In this document: piece by piece, positions 8,479 to 16,722 of the stretch
Layout: every line of letters begins with the position of its first letter
Position numbering within the stretch: the stretch's first letter is position 1
Source of the DNA: a virus
IMG/VR virus record: IMGVR_UViG_3300048586_000435
Coordinates: 1-36,672 of that record
DNA length: 36,672 bases
Direction: 5' to 3' (one strand)
Notes under the pieces: model-generated
Told to the model about the DNA's origin: nothing
The model's input: the letters and a program-made list of their open reading frames with translations, nothing else
Database searches by the model: none
Made by a program: the position numbers and the translations under genes

Positions 8479-10242
8479 TTAAGGCATCAGTGAAGGGCCG
8501 TTATCGACGCGCACAGACAAGCCGGGGGCAGTGTCGCGAGTGCGGACGGTGATGCGGTCATCGCTGACCTTGATATCTAGGGAGGCATTGACCTGCTCAC
8601 GGCTGCGCGGGGTGACCCCTTCGCGGCTGAGCAGGTTCCAGGCATCACTGCCCAGGTCGCCCAGGGTGGTGTTCTTGGCCCACTGGCCGAACTTGGTATC
8701 CCCGATCAGCGATTCAGCGGTGTAGTCCACGGCGGGGTAGAGCATGGAAGCGGCCAGCACATTGGCAAACCCTGCTTTGAATTTACCCGGCTTTTTGCCG
8801 CCATCTGAGCCACCACTTCCGCCGCCACCAGGGAGATCCGCACCGCCGCCCATGCCACCCATACCACCACCAGGCATATTGACCACATAGACCGGCGTTG
8901 CGCCAAGATCGGCCATGGCACCGCCCGGCACACCGGAACCGCCCTTGCTGGGTTTTGCTGCATCCCATACGCCCTTAGTCCATTTGACCGCATCGATCCC
9001 TTTCTTGACGGCCACCAGACCGCCGACCACCAGGGCGATGTTCTTGCCGGTCTCCAGCCAGTTCTGCACCGCATCCGGTTCCAGGCTGTTGATGGCGTCG
9101 GCCAGCTCTGCGATCGGGGCTGCCAGCTGCTTGTTGGCAAACTGGTTCCAGCTGTTGCTGACCAGCTGCAGGCTGGCGGCAAAGTCGCTGGCGGCCACGG
9201 CGGCATCGTTCATGGTAGTGCTGCCATCCCCGGAGAGCTTGAGGAACTCGTCAAACGCCTTGACGTCACCGGTCTGGACGTACTCGGCGATCACCGGCTT
9301 GAGTGCCCGCTTGGCTTCGTCGGTCAGGTTGAGCATGGAGAGCTTGCTGGAGAGGCCGCCAGACTTGGTGACGATCTCTTCAATCAGCACCGGCAGGCTG
9401 CGCATCACCTCTTTGCCCTGCTTGAGCTTCTCGGGGTCGAACACCTCAATGCCACCCAGCTGTTTGAGCTTCTTGACGGTCTCCGGGCGGGTAATATCGC
9501 GGATGACGGATTCGAAGGCCGTCACCGCTTCGGCATCTGAGCCGACACCTTGACGGATGATCTGCAGGGCCGCGCCCAGTTCGGTGACCGCGCTGGCACC
9601 TTCTCGCCCGGTGACCGCATAGGCGGCGAAAATCTTGGGGCCCTCTTTGGCCATGTTGGCCAGGGTAAATGCACCCTGTTTACCCTGCAGGTTGAGAGTG
9701 TCGATGGCACGCATCGCCTCTTCGCTGGAGTCGATGGCCAGCTTCTTGAACTCGGTGAAGATGCCGCCCACTTCAAGGCCACCGGCACCAGTTCCCTGAA
9801 TCACGGCGGCAATATTTGGCAGGTTTCTCATTGCGTATTCGAGATCGCCGGTCTTGGTCAGGATCTCTTCGACGGCGGCGGTCGCTTCGTTCGGGTCGAT
9901 GCGAATGCCTTTGCTGTTACTGACGGCGTTTATCTCGTCCTTCAGCTCTTTGGCCTTGTCGCGGCTGATGGATGCAGAGATAGCGATGCGGGAGATCCGG
10001 CGATCAAGCTGGGCATAGCCACGAACGGCAGCACCGCCGACCATGGCGGTACCCAATGCCACGTAGCGGTTGCCCATCGAATCAATGCCACGGCCTGCGG
10101 CGGCGGTAGACATCTGGATCATATTCATGGCGCGCTGATTATTGGCGGCAAACTGGCTCATGCTCTGGCCATATTGCCGCGCTTTGGCGGCCAAGTTGCC
10201 AGCGAGGTTAATAACGATATCGGTGACAAGTTGCTTGGCCAT
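8479..10242 (-). CDS. Tape-measure protein (Mu gp42)
   Basis: 587 residues setting tail length. The N-terminus (VINLAGNLAAKARQYGQSMSQF, then a helical ANNQRAMNMIQMSTAAAGRG) and the TP901-type tape-measure core (KDEINAVSNSKGIRIDPNEATAAVEEI, QGTGAGGLEVGGIFTEFKKLAIDSSEEA) are recognisable. A Gly-rich hinge (GGGMGGMGGGADLPGGGGSGGSDGG, about residues 455-480) precedes a hydrophobic segment. The gene follows the frameshifted gp41 chaperone product by 11 nt with an AAGGAAA ribosome site, the standard chaperone/tape-measure arrangement. Confidence 0.92.
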   Translation of the reverse strand: MAKQLVTDIVINLAGNLAAKARQYGQSMSQFAANNQRAMNMIQMSTAAAGRGIDSMGNRYVALGTAMVGGAAVRGYAQLDRRISRIAISASISRDKAKELKDEINAVSNSKGIRIDPNEATAAVEEILTKTGDLEYAMRNLPNIAAVIQGTGAGGLEVGGIFTEFKKLAIDSSEEAMRAIDTLNLQGKQGAFTLANMAKEGPKIFAAYAVTGREGASAVTELGAALQIIRQGVGSDAEAVTAFESVIRDITRPETVKKLKQLGGIEVFDPEKLKQGKEVMRSLPVLIEEIVTKSGGLSSKLSMLNLTDEAKRALKPVIAEYVQTGDVKAFDEFLKLSGDGSTTMNDAAVAASDFAASLQLVSNSWNQFANKQLAAPIAELADAINSLEPDAVQNWLETGKNIALVVGGLVAVKKGIDAVKWTKGVWDAAKPSKGGSGVPGGAMADLGATPVYVVNMPGGGMGGMGGGADLPGGGGSGGSDGGKKPGKFKAGFANVLAASMLYPAVDYTAESLIGDTKFGQWAKNTTLGDLGSDAWNLLSREGVTPRSREQVNASLDIKVSDDRITVRTRDTAPGLSVRVDNGPSLMP

Positions 10243-10253
10243 GATATTTCCTT

Positions 10254-10752
10254 TTACTTCTTCGGCGTCAGCGCCTGTTTTAATTTATCGAAGCGAATAA
10301 ACAGATGGCGCAATGGCAAATTTTCCAGCTCGGATGTCGGTATATATTTGCTCATGGCAAACATTATCCCCATTGCACCATCAACCAGCTGAATTAGATC
10401 GCCCCCGTTCTGCCAACGCCTCCATCAAGGCACCATCCAATTCATTGGCTTTGGCTTGCAGCATACTGAAATCATCGACATGCAATTTTTCCAGCATCTT
10501 CAAAGAGAGCGGGCCTTTTATTTCACCGATATAGTCAACCTGACGGCAGAGCAAATTAAGGCCGTACATCACATCGCTGGTATAGGCAACCGCTTTGCCG
10601 TTTTGCACCACCACTTTTTCTGCATCGAGCTGGGCTTTAATCAGATCGGCAGTGGTCAGTTCACGCAGCCCGACTTCACGATAAAGGAGCGGCTCGTCGC
10701 CACTCCCTTTCGCTTCGATACCGTGCAGCAGTTCGAAGGTGATAAGGGCCAT
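10254..10752 (-). CDS. gp41 long form by -2 programmed frameshift (tail assembly chaperone, about 166 aa)
   Basis: gp41 is read normally to codon 117 (..E R G in CGG GGG). A slip back of two bases on GGGGGCGA (10406..10399) then opens a frame GGC GAT CTA ATT CAG that runs 49 codons to the TAA at 10254..10256. The added tail reads GDLIQLVDGAMGIMFAMSKY... and ends ALTPKK. This frame has no stop and its own protein-like composition, and without the shift the stretch would be an unexplained gap. The slippery sequence, the -2 direction and the position between tube and tape measure match those reported for phage Mu. The long form should bind the tape measure during tail assembly. Confidence 0.88.
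10381..10752 (-). CDS. gp41 tail assembly chaperone, short form
   Basis: 123 residues. Mu gp41-type chaperone expressed between tube and tape measure. The N-terminus is FELLHGIEAKGSGDEPLLYREVGLRELTTADL, a conserved tail-chaperone start. An internal CRQVDYIGEIKGPLSLKMLEKLHVDDF segment is also family-like. The zero-frame end (RSNSAG) comes a few codons after the slippery site, so a minor fraction is expected to continue as the long form. ATG at 10752, 2 nt after the tube gene. Confidence 0.9.
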   Translation of the reverse strand: MALITFELLHGIEAKGSGDEPLLYREVGLRELTTADLIKAQLDAEKVVVQNGKAVAYTSDVMYGLNLLCRQVDYIGEIKGPLSLKMLEKLHVDDFSMLQAKANELDGALMEALAERGRSNSAG

Positions 10753-10754
10753 GG

Positions 10755-11111
10755 TCAGATCCCCACTACCTTGTCACCGAAGAAGGTGGCCGCGATATCG
10801 CCAGACTCTTCACGCAGGGAGGCCGGTTCGTTGGTACTGGACTTGGTCATCATATAGCTGACGCCGTTGTCACCTTCCCAAGTCAGGGTCGCGTCTTCGA
10901 TGGCGTTGATTTCGATCACATCAACGTCTTCATCAGCGGCGATAACCACTTCAATGCTGGGCGGGGTGTACTTCTTGCTCTTTCCCCATGTCTTGCCGGG
11001 GCCGACATGCGGAGTGCGGGTATAGCCGCCCGGGTTGAGCACGGCACCACCTTTGGTCTTGAGCTGTTTGCCATTGGCGCGAATGGTCACTTCACCGAGG
11101 ATTTGTCCCAT
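10755..11111 (-). CDS. M: Tail tube protein gpM (Mu gp40)
   Basis: 118 residues, Mu tail-tube family: the inner tube polymerises beneath the sheath. Characteristic N-terminus GEVTIRANGKQLKTKGGAVLNPGGYTRTPH. The acidic beta-strand segment IEVVIAADEDVDVIEINAIEDATLTWEGDNG and the C-terminal ESGDIAATFFGDKV are also typical. It follows the sheath by 10 nt and precedes gp41 by 2 nt. Confidence 0.93.
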   Translation of the reverse strand: MGQILGEVTIRANGKQLKTKGGAVLNPGGYTRTPHVGPGKTWGKSKKYTPPSIEVVIAADEDVDVIEINAIEDATLTWEGDNGVSYMMTKSSTNEPASLREESGDIAATFFGDKVVGI

Positions 11112-11121
11112 GGTGTCCCCC

Positions 11122-12606
11122 TTAGAGTTTGAACTGGATCAGGGCTGCGAACACACGCAGCTGGTTGACGACATCCGGATGGCACACGCAGTTGAGGCGG
11201 TTGCGATCGGCGGTGTCGCGGTAGACGCTCAGCGTCTCTTTGAACAGGTCAAAGTTTTCCATCAGGCCAGCGGTCACCCAGTCGAGCGCCACTTCCAGAA
11301 TCGCCTGCTCCATCAATTTGGGCGTCACTACCGGCTGCGCCGGGTCAATCTGGGCCAGCACGTTGTCATCGGCCAGCTTATGGCGCGGGTAACGGTTGGT
11401 GACCATCACCTTGATGTCGTAACGCATCTTGCCCAGGGTAGCCGGGGTGGTGATGTCGAGATAGGACGGGTCCGGATCGCCAAAGGCGTTCTTCTGATAC
11501 ATCGACACTTCACGCTCGATGGCCACCACGTCACCTGGCTGCACCTGATAGGTGGCAATGCCGGATTTGAGCAGGTTGTTGCGCTCGTCAAAGGCAAAGC
11601 GGTCGGCCTTGGCCGGTGCCAGAATGCCTGGCAGCGCCAAGGTCTGCAGCGGCCGTGCCGGGTCGATGGCCAGCTGATAGGCCGCGATGCCGCAATAGCT
11701 GGCCGCAAATTCCCAGCTCGGGCTGGGTGATTTGCTGGTGCCCATGCAGGTCAGCAGGAAATCGTTGCGCGCTTCGCCGAAGGTGATGGTCTCGCCATAG
11801 GTGCCACGGAACGCGGTATAGGCGATCGCCTCGCTCATCTTGAGCGGGCCCCAGCGGGTCAGCAGTTCATCGCGCAGGGTGTTCAGGCTGGCGGTGTCGT
11901 TGAACGGCATCATCATGTGGTTGTACCACTCGTCCGGCATGGCGGCGATCATGGCGCCCATATCGGGAGCGCCAGCGCCGCCGGTCATGGCCACGGTGGT
12001 GATGGTCACGCCGTTCGGCAGCTGCTCGCCCGCGTAGTAACGCAGGTCGATATCGTTGCCGGTCAGGCCCTTCCATTTGGCGGTGATGTTGACCTTGGCG
12101 GTATCAGTGCCATCCACGACCGCTTTCACCGGCAGGTTCTTCACCGCATTGATAGCTGCCACGGCATTTGTAGCGATGTTGGCCGCAGTAGCGGCAGCCG
12201 CTACGCCAACTTGCACGGTTTGACCGGCGATCAGCAGCGAGAGGGTGCCCGCCACGGCAGCAGGGCCGCCGAAGGTGAATGAACCGGCGGCAGCAGCACC
12301 GGCGGCGATATCGCCACAGGCCAGCGCGAAGGTGCGAGTGTAGCTGTTGGCCTTGCGGTAGCGCTTGGCAGCCAGCGCCATCATGGAGCCGACGCCAAAC
12401 AGGGCATCAATGGCTGACTCGCTGACCGGCACTTCGGTGACCGTCAGCGGGCTGGCGGTGCCGGCATCGGCGCCAGTGTTGATCATCTGACCGAACAGCA
12501 TCACGTTCTGATCCTGGGCAATGTTGCCGCTCAGGGCCTGCGAGTTGTCGATCTCGATGTAGACGAGCGGCACGCGCACGTCATTGGGGATAGTTCCGAG
12601 AGCCAT
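11122..12606 (-). CDS. L: Contractile tail sheath protein gpL (Mu gp39)
   Basis: 494 residues from the ATG at 12606, which has AAGGAG 6 nt upstream (a GTG two codons earlier is less likely). It polymerises around the tube and contracts on infection. Family features are the N-terminal IPNDVRVPLVYIEIDNSQA, the central GGAGAPDMGAMIAAMPDEWYNHMMMPF and the ALPGILAP segment. C-terminal PRHKLADDN and DTADRNRLNCVCHPDVVNQLRVFAALIQF are the most conserved part of Mu-type sheaths. The sheath proves a contractile (myovirus) tail. Confidence 0.95.
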   Translation of the reverse strand: MALGTIPNDVRVPLVYIEIDNSQALSGNIAQDQNVMLFGQMINTGADAGTASPLTVTEVPVSESAIDALFGVGSMMALAAKRYRKANSYTRTFALACGDIAAGAAAAGSFTFGGPAAVAGTLSLLIAGQTVQVGVAAAATAANIATNAVAAINAVKNLPVKAVVDGTDTAKVNITAKWKGLTGNDIDLRYYAGEQLPNGVTITTVAMTGGAGAPDMGAMIAAMPDEWYNHMMMPFNDTASLNTLRDELLTRWGPLKMSEAIAYTAFRGTYGETITFGEARNDFLLTCMGTSKSPSPSWEFAASYCGIAAYQLAIDPARPLQTLALPGILAPAKADRFAFDERNNLLKSGIATYQVQPGDVVAIEREVSMYQKNAFGDPDPSYLDITTPATLGKMRYDIKVMVTNRYPRHKLADDNVLAQIDPAQPVVTPKLMEQAILEVALDWVTAGLMENFDLFKETLSVYRDTADRNRLNCVCHPDVVNQLRVFAALIQFKL

Positions 12607-12608
12607 GG

Positions 12609-12836
12609 TCACTCCTTCACTTGCGGTTTCTTGGTGGCCTTGGCGGCCGGTTTAACGTCTTCTTTGTCGGCCTGCGCTTCCTCTACCGGAAACACATCAC
12701 CATCTGCCAGCCGTTTCAGCCAGAAGCTGGTGCGCGGTACCTTTTCGCCATCGGCGGCCAGCTTGCTGCCATCCGGTTTTTTGATGACCAGCCCGGGGGC
12801 CGGTTGCAGATGCAGATTTTCGGTAACAGTCATCAT
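12609..12836 (-). CDS. Mu gp38-like small tail protein (DUF2635)
   Basis: 75 residues; the stop is 2 nt before the sheath start. The segment LHLQPAPGLVIKKPDGSKLAADGEKVPRTSFWLKRLADGDV is the diagnostic DUF2635 pattern. The C-terminus is a charged Lys/Ala tail. Two consecutive ATGs (12836, 12833) follow AGGAGC; the second has the better spacing. Its role is unknown. It always sits just upstream of the sheath. Confidence 0.9.
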   Translation of the reverse strand: MMTVTENLHLQPAPGLVIKKPDGSKLAADGEKVPRTSFWLKRLADGDVFPVEEAQADKEDVKPAAKATKKPQVKE

Positions 12837-12841
12837 TGCTC

Positions 12842-13456
12842 CTATGGGGTGGCGGCGGGCATGGTGATATCTGCCTCACAGACCGGGGCGCCATCGCCCT
12901 GTTCGGCGCGCCAGTTAAAGCGCAAGAAGTCATCGAGTGTGGCCGGGTCGATGGGGTTATCGAGTGGCCAGTCCTGCCGCCATGTCACCGACCAGATCGC
13001 CAGTCCCAGCTTGTCGATTCCAGCGGTGTAGAGGTTATCCATCCGCACCCCGTCAGGTGCCTTGCTGGCACCGGTTCCACGCCAGCCGCCAGTCAGCATC
13101 AAGGCGGTGGCCAAGCGACCGGCGATCACCTCGGCCCGCTGGTCTTTGGCATAGCCGAACTGGTCAGCGCAGAACACGAAGGCCGAGAACTCGATAGTGC
13201 CGATCAGGTTGCCTTCACGGCGCATCGATACCACCCGCATTGCGGCGATGCGGATGCCGCCATCGCGGTTACCCATCCAGCGCTTAATCTCATCCGGCTC
13301 GTTGAAGCGTCCGATGTGGCGCTCCACGGTTTGCACCCGGTCAATCACCCGATCCGCGCCGGGGCCGGTGGCCTCCAGATAGGGCTTGAGGTAGTTCACC
13401 ACCCCTTCGCAGGCGCTGACGGTGCTGCCGATGGTGCCAAAATCAGGGCGGCTCAT
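12842..13456 (-). CDS. Mu gp37-like tail terminator-region protein (DUF1834)
   Basis: 204 residues. Mu gp37/gp68 family, located between tail-completion protein and sheath; inferred to act at the head-tail joint or tail terminus. Motifs are VVNYLKPYLEATGPGADRVIDRVQTVERHIGRF, VSMRREGNLIGTIEFSAFVFC and the C-terminal IWSVTWRQDWPLD. Start and preceding stop overlap as ATGA. Confidence 0.87.
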   Translation of the reverse strand: MSRPDFGTIGSTVSACEGVVNYLKPYLEATGPGADRVIDRVQTVERHIGRFNEPDEIKRWMGNRDGGIRIAAMRVVSMRREGNLIGTIEFSAFVFCADQFGYAKDQRAEVIAGRLATALMLTGGWRGTGASKAPDGVRMDNLYTAGIDKLGLAIWSVTWRQDWPLDNPIDPATLDDFLRFNWRAEQGDGAPVCEADITMPAATP

Positions 13457-14010
13457 AGACCTGCCTCCTTCATGATGTCTTGCCAGAAGTCGCCAATCAC
13501 GGCGAGCAGCTCGGTCTGGTTGTCGCTGGAGAGGCCCAGATATTCGCGCTGGGGGATCTCCATCATTCGGGTAAAGCTGCCGACCGACTGATAGACCGGG
13601 AACTTGAGCGCCTTGCCAAACGCCTGGCTGATACGGCGAACGTGGGCAGGCACCTGCACCGAGCCGCTGAACCCGTTCTGATGCACTCCGGCATAGGCCA
13701 GCGGCGAGCCGACCCGCACGCTGTTGCGCTGCACCTGAGATTCGATGCTGTCGAGCAGATCGCCATCACCCTGCAGCAGGCTCTGGCCGCCGTGGCGGGT
13801 CTTGGCATAGGCATCTGACCAGGGCGCCCAGGGCGTACCATCCGGCGCGGTCTTCTCATCGCTGATGCGGCGGCGGGTCTGGCTTTCTACTACGGCGCCG
13901 ATGGTTTCAAGCAGTTCGGCCTTGTAGTCGTTGCGGCCCAGGGTATCGAGCAGGCGCTGATAACGCGCCAGCTCTTCGCCCCGGGTAGAGACCTGCACCG
14001 AGACGGCCAT
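13453..14010 (-). CDS. G: Virion morphogenesis / tail completion protein (Mu gpG, P2 gpS family)
   Basis: 185 residues. The pattern SQTRRRISDEKTAPDGTPWAPWSDAYAKTRHGGQSLLQGDGDLLDSI, then LAYAGVHQNGFSG and PQREYLGLS near the C-terminus, is the conserved phage virion morphogenesis (tail completion) family that includes Mu gpG and P2 gpS. In Mu, G lies next to F, before I. Here it sits downstream of gp36, as in some other Mu-like phages, so the module has moved relative to Mu. The ATG overlaps the gp36 stop by one base. Confidence 0.88.
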   Translation of the reverse strand: MAVSVQVSTRGEELARYQRLLDTLGRNDYKAELLETIGAVVESQTRRRISDEKTAPDGTPWAPWSDAYAKTRHGGQSLLQGDGDLLDSIESQVQRNSVRVGSPLAYAGVHQNGFSGSVQVPAHVRRISQAFGKALKFPVYQSVGSFTRMMEIPQREYLGLSSDNQTELLAVIGDFWQDIMKEAGL

Positions 14011-14444
14011 CAGAGCACCCCTTTCAGGCTATCGCGGGTGAACAGGCGCTCGTTCTCTTGCACCAGCTCGACCTTGCCGACGTTGCCCTCTGGCGGCATA
14101 TCTGGCGTGGGCAGGCCCAGATCCAACTTGCCAGCCGCAATCTCCTTGATTTTGGTGATGGCGCGGTCATAGCGTTCGCGCAGCAGGTCGGTGGCCTGAT
14201 TGTCACGGTCGGCCAGCCAGTAGAAGGCGATGACGATGGCGTTGCGCTTGAGCAGATCCGGCACGCTCGGCAGCGGCAGCACAAAGCGACGACTCAGGTA
14301 GCCATTGATTTCGTCATCGGCGGTGGCCAATGCCTCATCAATCCAGACATCGTTCAGGGTGTCGGTGCTGCGGTCGAGCGCGAAGTTGTAGAGCATCGAG
14401 CCGTCGCGGTCTTCCAGATCCTGCTTCGTCGCGTAGATGGCCAT
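14010..14444 (-). CDS. Mu gp36-like neck/connector protein (DUF1320)
   Basis: 144 residues. The N-terminus MAIYATKQDLEDRDG and the central TADDEINGYLSRRFVLPLPSVPDLLKRNAIVIAFYWLADRD are the hallmark of the DUF1320/gp36 family, a head-tail connector adaptor. The C-terminus has KIAAGKLDLGLP and SRDSLKGVL, also typical. It has a good ATG start, sits close to both neighbours and is on the late strand. Confidence 0.92.
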   Translation of the reverse strand: MAIYATKQDLEDRDGSMLYNFALDRSTDTLNDVWIDEALATADDEINGYLSRRFVLPLPSVPDLLKRNAIVIAFYWLADRDNQATDLLRERYDRAITKIKEIAAGKLDLGLPTPDMPPEGNVGKVELVQENERLFTRDSLKGVL

Positions 14445-14447
14445 GGG

Positions 14448-14954
14448 TTAGTCCTTGATCACTTCGCTATCGATAAGCACTTTCAGCCACGGATCGCCAT
14501 AGACGCGCTTGGCCTCTTCGGCGGTCAGGTAGTAGCACGGGATCTCGCAGTCGTGGCTTTCCGGCACATCGGCCTTGGCGGTCACTACAAACACGCGGGT
14601 CGCGCTGGAGTGCAGGAACTGGACGCCACAGCGCCAGAAACCGGCCGGTGACTTGGCCTTGACATCGAACTGGCCGAGCAGCCAGTCGGGCTGATTATCT
14701 TCAACGGCCATCACCAAGGCGGCATCGCTGATATCCACCTCTTCTTCGAGCTGTTGCTCGGCGACCTGATTGGATGTGGCCAGATTGGCGGCAATCAGAT
14801 CCACACCCTGCGCTTCGGCGGCTTGCTCCAGCGCTACGGATTTCAACGGTTCGGCTTGCGCCTGCACCAGCTCGGCACTTTGATCCACTGCTGCAGCTGC
14901 CAGCTGCTGGCTTTTGTCGTCACCGGTTGGGGTAACTTTCTTTTTCGGGGCCAT
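14448..14954 (-). CDS. FluMu HI1506-like protein
   Basis: 168 residues. The N-terminal half is low-complexity (MAPKKK then Ala/Gln/Glu-rich repeats). The C-terminal half contains GFWRCGVQFLHSSATRVFVV, then LTAEEAKRVYGDPWLKVLIDSE. These resemble the HI1506-type domain of Mu-like prophages, where a compact fold reads an incoming strand and ends on DP-L-V. Position between capsid/decoration genes and gp36 agrees. Function not established. ATG at 14954 with AAAGGAG. Confidence 0.65.
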   Translation of the reverse strand: MAPKKKVTPTGDDKSQQLAAAAVDQSAELVQAQAEPLKSVALEQAAEAQGVDLIAANLATSNQVAEQQLEEEVDISDAALVMAVEDNQPDWLLGQFDVKAKSPAGFWRCGVQFLHSSATRVFVVTAKADVPESHDCEIPCYYLTAEEAKRVYGDPWLKVLIDSEVIKD

Positions 14955-14988
14955 GTCAATGCTCCTTTAAACGGTCGTTACTGGCGGT

Positions 14989-15507
14989 TTACACCGCTGA
15001 AATGGTGGTCTGGCTGGTGACTTGCTCGGCAATCAGCAGCACGGCGGTCAGGTTGTAGGTGCCGCCGTTGGAGCGGATCACCGGCCTGGTGCCGTTGGTC
15101 ACGATGAAGCCACCGGCATCGATACTGAAGAACGTCGCCAGGGTGATGACATCGCTGGTCACCGCTACATCCCGGCTGGCCACTAAGCGGTTGCCGTTGG
15201 TGCCGATAAAATCGAGCTGCAGTGAGCGGTTGCTCGAACCGCCTGACCAACTGCCCACCAGATTCAACTTGAACGCCAGACTGGTGTTGTCGTTGAAGGC
15301 GTTGAGCTTGTTGCTGGTTGTATTGAAGAACGGGGCCAACGTGCCCGCTGCCGGTGCTGGCAGCCCTTTGAGCAGGACAATCAGATCGCGGTCGGTATCG
15401 GCTGGCAGGCTAACGCCGGTCAACCCAGCCCAGCGCACCTCGCTTTTCTTGCGGGTTGGCGTTGGGGCTACAGACCCTGGCAACAACAGAAAGCTGCGAC
15501 CGAACAT
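14989..15507 (-). CDS. Late structural protein of unknown function
   Basis: 172 residues, not recognised. Composition is beta-rich (FKLNLVGSWSGGSSNRSLQLDFIGTNGNRLVAS, DVITLATFFSIDAGGFIVTNGTRPVIRSNGGTYNLTAVL) with few charged residues. It lies among capsid and neck genes, so it may be a capsid decoration or accessory virion protein; this is inference from place and composition only. ATG at 15507. Confidence 0.7.
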   Translation of the reverse strand: MFGRSFLLLPGSVAPTPTRKKSEVRWAGLTGVSLPADTDRDLIVLLKGLPAPAAGTLAPFFNTTSNKLNAFNDNTSLAFKLNLVGSWSGGSSNRSLQLDFIGTNGNRLVASRDVAVTSDVITLATFFSIDAGGFIVTNGTRPVIRSNGGTYNLTAVLLIAEQVTSQTTISAV

Positions 15508-15510
15508 GGG

Positions 15511-15762
15511 TCAACCCTCGGTGACAATCAGGGGGCCACTGCCTATTGCAAGGCGGCCATAGAGGTTTTGCGCCGGTTCGAAGGCCCATGCCTCACTCGC
15601 TCCCCGCTCCAGAACGTGGCCAACGGTGACGGCGGGCAGTGGCAGGGCGGCATCGGTGCGAAACTTCACCAGCTGGCCGCTCTGGTTCTGCATGGTCCCT
15701 CTGGCTGCCGAGGAGATCAGCACCCAGGCTGTCGCGGTCAAGTCAACTTGTCTGGTCGCCAT
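15511..15762 (-). CDS. Small late protein downstream of the capsid gene
   Basis: 83 residues, no family recognised. The sequence (ATAWVLISSAARGTMQNQSG, ALPLPAVTVGHVLERGASEAWAF, LYGRLAIGSGPLIVTEG) looks like a small beta-barrel. A short protein at this position is common in Mu-like phages and may decorate or stabilise capsids. It ends 3 nt before the next gene, so the pair is probably co-translated. Confidence 0.7.
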   Translation of the reverse strand: MATRQVDLTATAWVLISSAARGTMQNQSGQLVKFRTDAALPLPAVTVGHVLERGASEAWAFEPAQNLYGRLAIGSGPLIVTEG

Positions 15763-15780
15763 TGTTCATCCTCTCGGTTG

Positions 15781-15805
15781 AAAGAGGCCCCGACAGTGCC
15801 GGGGC
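15781..15805 (-). terminator. Weak terminator or processing hairpin after the capsid gene
   Basis: GCCCCG (15787..15792) pairs with CGGGGC (15800..15805), and the minus strand continues CTCTTTC. The T-run is poor, so partial attenuation that raises capsid dosage over downstream genes is more likely than full termination. Confidence 0.5.
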
Positions 15806-15816
15806 GGTCTGATTGG

Positions 15817-16716
15817 TTAGGCGAGATACTCGCTGACCACGATCTCGACGTTGTTGTAGTAGATGTTGCTCTCCCCGTTTTCGAGGAACTCGCGCTTGAT
15901 CAGCTTGCGGGCAGCTGATTCATTGCTAACGCCTACTACCAGCACACGAGCTCTGATTCCGATGGGAGTGCCGTTGGACTTCTTCATGCTGGCCAGCTTG
16001 TTCTTGGCCGCTTCGAAGTTGGTTTCGTCCAGCGCGGCCTTGGAGCCGATGGCAGTCTGAGGAAGACCAAAGCCATAGCCATGGCGACCGTCAACACCCG
16101 CCGCAAACTTGTTGTTGAACCAGGTGTATTCGCTGGTTGCATTCATGGTCTGGAAGTCGAACGGACGGCGTTCCTGGAACACGACCGGCTTGACCACCTG
16201 CATATCGTCGATAAGAAACCATGCCGGACCGGTATCGGTTGCCGGGTCGCCCACCACGTTACTGAAGGTGCTGGCCGGGCTGGTATCGAGCGGGTGATCG
16301 GTATCGAAGAAGTTCTGGCCGTCATAGCAGAGGGTGGAGAAACCCGCAGCCAGCAAGCCATAGCTGTTCTGATCAGGAAACACAGCCGCTTCACGGCCGA
16401 AATTTTCGGCGTTCATGGCGTACTTGCCGATCTGATCGTCTTCCACGTCTTCGCGCTTGATGACGATAGAGGCTTCGAAAGTCTTGTTGAGGATCTGATA
16501 GCCATGGCTACCAAGCTCAACCAGCTGACGGTTGCCAATCCACTCCTTGATAGATGGAAGGTCTTTCAGCCAACCGTAGAAGTTACTGGACCCAGAACTA
16601 GGGATCTGAGTCGCAATGCGATTCCACTGCGGCGCAATGGTGCCAAGACCGCGAGTGTAGGCTGCTGACATGGAGACGGTCAGCGCCTCCAGAACTTGGG
16701 CTTCGGTAAATGCCAT
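15817..16716 (-). CDS. T: Major capsid protein gpT
   Basis: 299 residues, Mu-like major head subunit. Diagnostic stretches are the N-terminal SAAYTRGLGTIAPQWNRIATQIPSS, NFYGWLKDLPSIKEWIGNRQ, SHGYQILNKTFEASIVIKREDVEDDQIGKY and the YDGQNFFDTDHPLD motif. It ends with ARKLIKREFLENGESNIYYNNVEIVVSEYLA. The HK97-type fold is inferred from the family. ATG at 16716 with GGGGAG upstream, 6 nt after protease I. Confidence 0.95.
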   Translation of the reverse strand: MAFTEAQVLEALTVSMSAAYTRGLGTIAPQWNRIATQIPSSGSSNFYGWLKDLPSIKEWIGNRQLVELGSHGYQILNKTFEASIVIKREDVEDDQIGKYAMNAENFGREAAVFPDQNSYGLLAAGFSTLCYDGQNFFDTDHPLDTSPASTFSNVVGDPATDTGPAWFLIDDMQVVKPVVFQERRPFDFQTMNATSEYTWFNNKFAAGVDGRHGYGFGLPQTAIGSKAALDETNFEAAKNKLASMKKSNGTPIGIRARVLVVGVSNESAARKLIKREFLENGESNIYYNNVEIVVSEYLA

Positions 16717-16722
16717 GATGGA

